In this document: piece by piece, positions 59,880 through 64,000 of the stretch | Layout: each line of letters opens with the position of its first letter | How positions within the stretch are numbered: the stretch's first letter is position 1 | Source of the DNA: JAJZNI01 sp035624785 | Lineage (GTDB): Bacteria; Chloroflexota; Dormibacteria; Aeolococcales; Aeolococcaceae | Direction of reading: 5' to 3' | Assembly: GCA_035624785.1 (NCBI GenBank) | Contig: DASPQV010000025.1 | Coordinates: 186,001-250,000, forward strand | DNA length: 64,000 nt | Position numbers and translations under genes: made by a program | The notes under the pieces: model-generated | Database searches by the model: none | What the model was told of the DNA's origin: nothing | The model's input: only the letters and a program-made list of their open reading frames with translations

Positions 59880-60395
59880 ATGATCCTCCCTAAGGAGCGC
59901 GACCTACGTCTCGTGACGATCCGCCGCGGTGGGACCCTCACCGATGCGGATCACCATCTCCTGGCGCTGTGGGCGGCCTCGTGCGCGGAGCACGTCGTTG
60001 ACCTCTTCGAGTCAGCTCAGCCCGATGACCCGCGGCCGCGTCAGGCGATCGAGCAGGCCCGCGCCTGGGTGCGCGGCGAGATCAAGATGTCCCAGGCTCG
60101 CGCCGCGGCTGGCCATGCCAACGCCGCGGCCAGAGACCTGAGCGGAGCGCCACGGCATGCCGCGCACGCTGCCGGACAGGCCGCGGCCGTCGCCCACGTC
60201 GCCGCCCACGACCTCGGTGCGGCCGCCTATGCGATCAAGGCCGCACGTGCTGCCGCCCCGGAAGGCGGGGGCGAGAGCGCCGGGAGGCTCGAGTGCCGGT
60301 GGCAGCGCGACCAGCTCCCGGAGGCGATCCGCGAGCTCGTACTCGACGACCAGCGGTTGCGGAACGACATCTGCTGGTCGGTGTTCGACTGTTGA
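59880..60395 (+). CDS. Imm-5-like putative immunity protein
   Basis: A 171-residue helical protein. The pattern 'DADHHLLALWAASCAEHVVD', 'PRPRQAIEQARAWVRGEIKM' and repeated Ala-rich helices up to 'AAYAIKAARAAAP' is that of the Imm-5-like domain family, which is annotated as putative immunity protein. The C-terminal 'WQRDQLPEAIRELVLDDQRL' is also typical. No toxin gene is next to it: upstream is a lipoprotein 20 nt away and downstream is convergent kdpE. It is common as a stand-alone gene in actinobacteria, so an immunity role is not proved. Confidence 0.7.
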   Translation: MILPKERDLRLVTIRRGGTLTDADHHLLALWAASCAEHVVDLFESAQPDDPRPRQAIEQARAWVRGEIKMSQARAAAGHANAAARDLSGAPRHAAHAAGQAAAVAHVAAHDLGAAAYAIKAARAAAPEGGGESAGRLECRWQRDQLPEAIRELVLDDQRLRNDICWSVFDC

Positions 60396-60410
60396 GAGCC
60401 GTGCTGCCAG

Positions 60411-61136
60411 TCAGTTAGGTGTCTCGGCTGGGACCGGCTCGGACCGCGCGCCCCCCCACCCCTCAAGAACGAAGCGCAGCCCGCAACCGGGCTCAGTGAT
60501 GAAGTAGCGAGGCCGTCTGGGGTCGGGCTCGAGCTTGCGGCGCAATGCGACCATGTAGACCCGGAGATAGTTGGTGCGGTCGCCCTTCAGGTGCCAGATC
60601 TCACTGAGAAACTGGCGCTGGGTCACCAGCCTGCCGGCGTTGCGGGCCAGCACCTCGATGATCTGCCACTCGGTGGCGGTGAGACGGACCGGCTCGCCCC
60701 CAGCCTTGGTCACCAGCCGCAGGGCCAGATCGATCCGGAAGTCGGGCGTGTCGATGACGGCTGGCTGGGCCGCTGGGCCAGGCGTACGCAGGGCCACTCG
60801 CAATCGCGCCATGAACTCGTCCATCCCAAACGGCTTGGTGACGTAGTCGTTGGCGCCGGCGTCGAGAGCGGCGACCTTCTGGGCCTCGGCGGACCGCGCC
60901 GAGAGCACCAGGATGGGTACGGAGGTCCATCCGCGCAGGCCGTAGATGACCTCCACCCCATCCAGGTCGGGGAGACCGAGGTCGAGGACGACGGCGTCGG
61001 GATGGTGCCGGGCCGCCAGCTCCAGTGCCTGGCGCCCGTCGGTGGCGGTCTGGACCTCGTAGCCCCGGGCGCGTAGGTTCACCGCCAGCGTCCGCAGGAT
61101 CGCGGGCTCGTCGTCGACGATCAGCACGCCGCTCAC
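60411..61136 (-). CDS. kdpE: KdpE response regulator (OmpR family)
   Basis: A 241-residue regulator. The receiver domain has 'VSGVLIVDDEPAILRTLAVN', phospho-acceptor Asp in 'PDAVVLDLGLPDLDGVEVI', 'PILVLSARS' and 'GANDYVTKPFGMDEFMARL'. The winged-helix DNA-binding domain has 'VRLTATEWQIIEVLARNAGR' followed by 'LVTQRQFLSEIW' and 'YLRVYMVALRRKLEPDPRRP'. This is the KdpE pattern. GTG 61136 overlaps the stop of the degenerate receiver gene by 4 nt. It would activate potassium transporter genes that are not in this window. Confidence 0.92.
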   Translation of the reverse strand: MSGVLIVDDEPAILRTLAVNLRARGYEVQTATDGRQALELAARHHPDAVVLDLGLPDLDGVEVIYGLRGWTSVPILVLSARSAEAQKVAALDAGANDYVTKPFGMDEFMARLRVALRTPGPAAQPAVIDTPDFRIDLALRLVTKAGGEPVRLTATEWQIIEVLARNAGRLVTQRQFLSEIWHLKGDRTNYLRVYMVALRRKLEPDPRRPRYFITEPGCGLRFVLEGWGGARSEPVPAETPN

Positions 61137-61612
61137 GCCATCTCCACCCCGGTGCTGGCCAGCGGGAGGCCGTGGAGAGGGACGTAACGCCGGCGACGGG
61201 AAGCCACGGGGGCGCGGCGCATGGGGGCCTGGACCGGTGCATCTTGTGCGGCCCCGCGGCCCCGCCGGACCGCCGCCCTGATCCGGGCCCGGACCTCGTC
61301 CGGTGACGCCGACGGGACCAGGCAATGGCTGGCTCCGGCGTCGAGGGCTGCCTCACGCGCGACACCCTCGGCAAGCGAGGAGGAGATGACGATGATCGGC
61401 GCCGGGGTCCGGCCGGCGACCTCGTCGACCAGCGCCGCGACTCCTCCGCTCCGGAGATGAAGGACCACGACGTCGGGGACCTGCACCGTCAGCTGGAAGA
61501 CGAGCTCGTCGAAGCTCAGTGCCACCCGCGCCGTCCAGTCGCGGCTGAGCAGAGCGGAACGGAGGCTGGACGGGAGCCGCCCGCCCAGGGAGCCGATCAG
61601 CGCCGTGGTCAT
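61133..61612 (-). CDS. Degenerate receiver-domain protein between kdpD and kdpE
   Basis: A 159-residue protein with the fold pattern of a response-regulator receiver but without its key residues. The expected acidic pair after strand 1 is missing ('ALIGSLGGRLPSSLRSALLS'), the phospho-acceptor position is His in 'PDVVVLHLRSGG', strand 4 'PIIVISSSLAEGVAREAALD' is kept, and the Lys loop reads 'SHCLVPSASPDEV'. A basic tail follows ('MRRAPVASRRRRY'). It overlaps kdpD and kdpE by 4 nt each. It may act as a phosphorylation-independent adaptor in Kdp signalling. Confidence 0.72.
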   Translation of the reverse strand: MTTALIGSLGGRLPSSLRSALLSRDWTARVALSFDELVFQLTVQVPDVVVLHLRSGGVAALVDEVAGRTPAPIIVISSSLAEGVAREAALDAGASHCLVPSASPDEVRARIRAAVRRGRGAAQDAPVQAPMRRAPVASRRRRYVPLHGLPLASTGVEMA

Positions 61613-64000
61613 TCCTCGGCCCGCCGCAGGCTCACCACCAGGGTCGCTCCGCCCCCTGGTGTGTCCTCGATCTCCACCTCGCCTCCCATGGCGGCCACGA
61701 ACCCCCGCGCGATGGCCAGGCCCAGCCCCAGGCCGCCGGGGTGGTGACCGTTGCGGTCACCCAGTCTCTGAAATGGCCGGAAGGCCTCCTGGCGGCGCTC
61801 CGCGGGGATGCCCAGGCCTCGGTCGATCACCCTGATCTGGACACGGTCAGCGATCGCGCTCGCCGACACCCGCACCGGCTTTCCCGCCGGCGACCATGCC
61901 TGGGCGTTGGCGATGATGTTGGCCAGGGCGCGCTCCAGGAGGGCCGCGTCCGCCTCGACCTCGGGGAGCTCCTGGCCGACGTCGACGAGGATCTCCGTTC
62001 CAATCCGGGGCAGGCTCGTCACCGCCTCCTCGACGACCTCGTCGACATCCGTGGGGCGGATCGCCACCGGCAGGCTGCCGGACTGGACCCGGCTCATGTC
62101 CAGCAGGTCGTCGATCAGGTGGGTGAGGCTGTCGGTCTCGGAGTTGATGGTGGCGTAGAAGTCGCGGAGCTGCGCGGGCTCCCAGCGCACATCGGTCGAG
62201 AGAAGGCTGGTGGCAGCGGCCTTGATCCCAGCCAGCGGGGTGCGCAGGTCGTGGGAGACGGCCGCCAGCAGCGCCGCCCGCAGATCGTTGGCGCCGGCCA
62301 GCTGGGCCGCGGACGCCACCTGCGCTTCGAGGCGGATCCGCTCCTGCACCTGGCGGAGCTGGGCGGCGAAGGCGGCAAGGAGGGGGCGGTCCTCGGCGCC
62401 CAGTGCGTGGCCGGCGGCGACCAGCACGGCCCCCTGGTCGAGCTCGACGGCGAGCGCGGCATCCTCGGGGCGGGCCGGGACCGGGGTTCCGGCGCTGGCC
62501 AGCGCCACCCATCCTCCCTCGCCGGGGTTCAGCACCGCGACCGCATCGAGGTCGAAGGTGCGACGCAGCTCGGCCACCAGATTGGGCAGGGGCTCGGCCT
62601 CGGCGAGCACGGCGCCGCCCGCGAGCCGGGCCAGCGCCTCCGTCTCCACGCGGGCTCGGAGGAGCTGGAGGTGCCGGCGAGCCAGCTGGTCGATGAAGGC
62701 GGTGATCAGCGCGGCGACCGCCAGGAAGACACAGAGGGCGACCACGTTGGTGGGGCTGGCGATGTCCAGGCTGCCCACCGGGGGCACGAAGAAGAAGTCG
62801 GCGGTCAGCGCGGCAACCAGGGTGGCCACCAGCCCGGGCACCAGCCCGCCCAGTGCGGCGACACCAACGACCCCGAGGAGGAGGCAGAGCAGCACCCCGG
62901 GCACCCCTAGGGAGCCGCGGATCGGGGACAGCGCAAGGCCAACCAGGACGACCCCGGCGGTGGCCAGCAGGAGTCCGAGGTTGCGGCGGATCGGGGGCAC
63001 CACCGGGGGGCGGCGGCGGAGGGAGGCGAGCCTCGGGCCCTCGCCTCCCCCGGGAGCGGAGATGACATGGATGTCGATGGGGCCGGCGTTGCGGATCACC
63101 CCGTTGATCACCGAGCCGTTGAGGAGCCGGGACCACACCGGCCGGCTGCTGGCCCCCAGGACGACCTGGGAGGCGTTCTCCGCCCGCGCGAACTCCAGGA
63201 GGGATCGGGCGACGTTGGTCCCGGTCACCTCCGCGTAGCGTCCACCCACCTCGCCGAGCAGGCGCCGCTGGTCCTCCAGGCCGGCCGGATCCCTGACCAC
63301 CAGGCCGTCCGCCGCCCGGATGTGGACCCCGACCAGCTCGGCATGGGCGCGCTCGGCCATCCGGGAGGCGCGCCGAACCAGGTGCTCCCCGCTCGCTCCC
63401 CCCTTCAGGGCGACCACCAGGCGCTCGCGCGTCTCCCACGGCTCGCGGATGCCGTGCCGCTCCCGGTAGTCGGCCAGCTCGGCGTCGACGCGGTCGGCCA
63501 CCCAGAGCAGGGCGAGCTCGCGGAGGGCTCCGAGGTTGCCCTCCCGGAAGTAATTGGCGAGGGCGGCGTCGATCTCCTCGGGCGGGTAGATGTGCCCGTG
63601 GGCCATCCGCCGGCGCAGCGCCTCCGGGGTCATGTCGACCAGCTCGATCTGGTCGGCGCGGCGAACCACCGCGTCGGGGATGGTCTCCCGCTGGGTGACC
63701 CCGGTGATCCTCTCGACGAGATCGTTGAGGCTGGTGAGGTGCTGGATGTTGACGGTGGTGATGACGTCGATGCCCGCCGCCAGCACCTCCTCGATGTCCT
63801 GCCAGCGCTTCTCGTTGCGGCTGCCCGGCACGTTGGTGTGGGCCATCTCGTCGATCAGCACCTGGACGGGGTGCCGGGCCAGCACCGCGTCCAGGTCCAT
63901 CTCCTCGAGCTCCCTTCCGCGGTAGCTCAGGCGCGCCCGCGGGATCACCGGGAGGTCGCGGGCCTGGGCGGCGGTGGCCGGTCGGCGGTGGGGCTCCATG
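61609..64000 (-). CDS. kdpD: KdpD sensor histidine kinase, N-terminus outside window
   Basis: About 797 residues are visible. The first Met at 63999 aligns inside the family's G-x-V-E-x-H-x-R segment, so the true start and the Walker A loop lie beyond the right edge. KdpD domain features are 'GRELEEMDLDAVLARHPVQV' with 'LIDEMAHTNVPGSRNEKRW', a USP domain near 'ERLVVALKGGASGEHLVRRA', four membrane helices of DUF4118 near 'ALTADFFFVPPVGSLDIAS', a GAF-like part, the H-box 'AAVSHDLRTPLAGIKAAATS', N-box 'ALANIIANAQAWSPAGKPVR' and G-box 'GLGLGLAIARGFVAAMGG'. It senses potassium limitation and phosphorylates KdpE. Confidence 0.95.
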   Translation of the reverse strand, partial: MEPHRRPATAAQARDLPVIPRARLSYRGRELEEMDLDAVLARHPVQVLIDEMAHTNVPGSRNEKRWQDIEEVLAAGIDVITTVNIQHLTSLNDLVERITGVTQRETIPDAVVRRADQIELVDMTPEALRRRMAHGHIYPPEEIDAALANYFREGNLGALRELALLWVADRVDAELADYRERHGIREPWETRERLVVALKGGASGEHLVRRASRMAERAHAELVGVHIRAADGLVVRDPAGLEDQRRLLGEVGGRYAEVTGTNVARSLLEFARAENASQVVLGASSRPVWSRLLNGSVINGVIRNAGPIDIHVISAPGGGEGPRLASLRRRPPVVPPIRRNLGLLLATAGVVLVGLALSPIRGSLGVPGVLLCLLLGVVGVAALGGLVPGLVATLVAALTADFFFVPPVGSLDIASPTNVVALCVFLAVAALITAFIDQLARRHLQLLRARVETEALARLAGGAVLAEAEPLPNLVAELRRTFDLDAVAVLNPGEGGWVALASAGTPVPARPEDAALAVELDQGAVLVAAGHALGAEDRPLLAAFAAQLRQVQERIRLEAQVASAAQLAGANDLRAALLAAVSHDLRTPLAGIKAAATSLLSTDVRWEPAQLRDFYATINSETDSLTHLIDDLLDMSRVQSGSLPVAIRPTDVDEVVEEAVTSLPRIGTEILVDVGQELPEVEADAALLERALANIIANAQAWSPAGKPVRVSASAIADRVQIRVIDRGLGIPAERRQEAFRPFQRLGDRNGHHPGGLGLGLAIARGFVAAMGGEVEIEDTPGGGATLVVSLRRAEE

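Overview
The window is about 64 kb of very GC-rich, gene-dense bacterial DNA. Many neighbouring genes overlap by 4 nt (ATGA or GTGA), and GTG starts are frequent. No rRNA, CRISPR array or intact transposase was seen. The gene mix suggests a Terrabacteria-type chromosome, for example Dormibacterota, Chloroflexota or a deep actinobacterial relative: a B12-dependent ribonucleotide reductase, Kdp sensing, a PrgI/VirB4 pair, many GT-C/GT87 membrane proteins, and a soil-type purine catabolic cluster. This placement is inference from gene content only.

Region 1 (1-10.6 kb) is a cell-surface polysaccharide locus. It holds a NeuB-like synthase cut by the left edge, a FemAB/BioF2-type acyltransferase, a methyltransferase, a Wzx-like flippase, a KpsC/S-like capsule protein, an ExoA-like glycosyltransferase, an undecaprenyl-phosphate sugar-1-phosphate transferase and a large membrane protein. 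A tRNA-Glu(UUC) follows at 10.7 kb. Then come an MBL-fold hydrolase/HhH-GPD glycosylase pair and an alpha/beta hydrolase.

Region 2 (13.3-29.5 kb) is a second glycan locus. On the minus strand are a GtrB-like glycosyltransferase, glucose-1-phosphate cytidylyltransferase (rfbF), CDP-glucose 4,6-dehydratase (rfbG) and a methyltransferase. Divergent on the plus strand are an epimerase/reductase and a split transketolase, which suggests a modified, perhaps branched-chain, CDP-deoxysugar. Five large GT-C/GT87-type membrane proteins follow.

Region 3 (29.8-39.4 kb) starts with a two-gene PrgI-ParA fusion/VirB4 unit lacking the rest of a type IV secretion system. Next is nrdJ, whose reading frame is interrupted by a 182-residue mini-intein placed directly after the predicted thiyl-radical cysteine. 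It is preceded by two NrdR-box-like sites 32 bp apart. Three predicted exported proteins of unknown function flank a 168-bp, AT-richer, quasi-symmetric element with 11-bp terminal inverted repeats.

Region 4 (39.5-58.4 kb) is a purine catabolic supercluster. Plus-strand genes encode a three-subunit xanthine dehydrogenase, two fold-type-II PLP enzymes, SsnA and a hydantoinase. Converging minus-strand genes encode a fused Fe-S/molybdopterin dehydrogenase (XdhD type), two carbamoyltransferases (one YgeW-like), carbamate kinase and a short YgfK-like protein. An 8-oxoguanine-deaminase-like gene is divergent at the left. The set resembles the E. coli yge/ygf purine-degradation genes, with differences that may define a variant pathway ending in carbamoyl phosphate and ATP.

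Region 5 (58.6-64 kb) holds a glycoside-hydrolase-like lipoprotein, an Imm-5-like protein, and kdpD (cut by the right edge), a degenerate receiver protein and kdpE in one overlapping operon.
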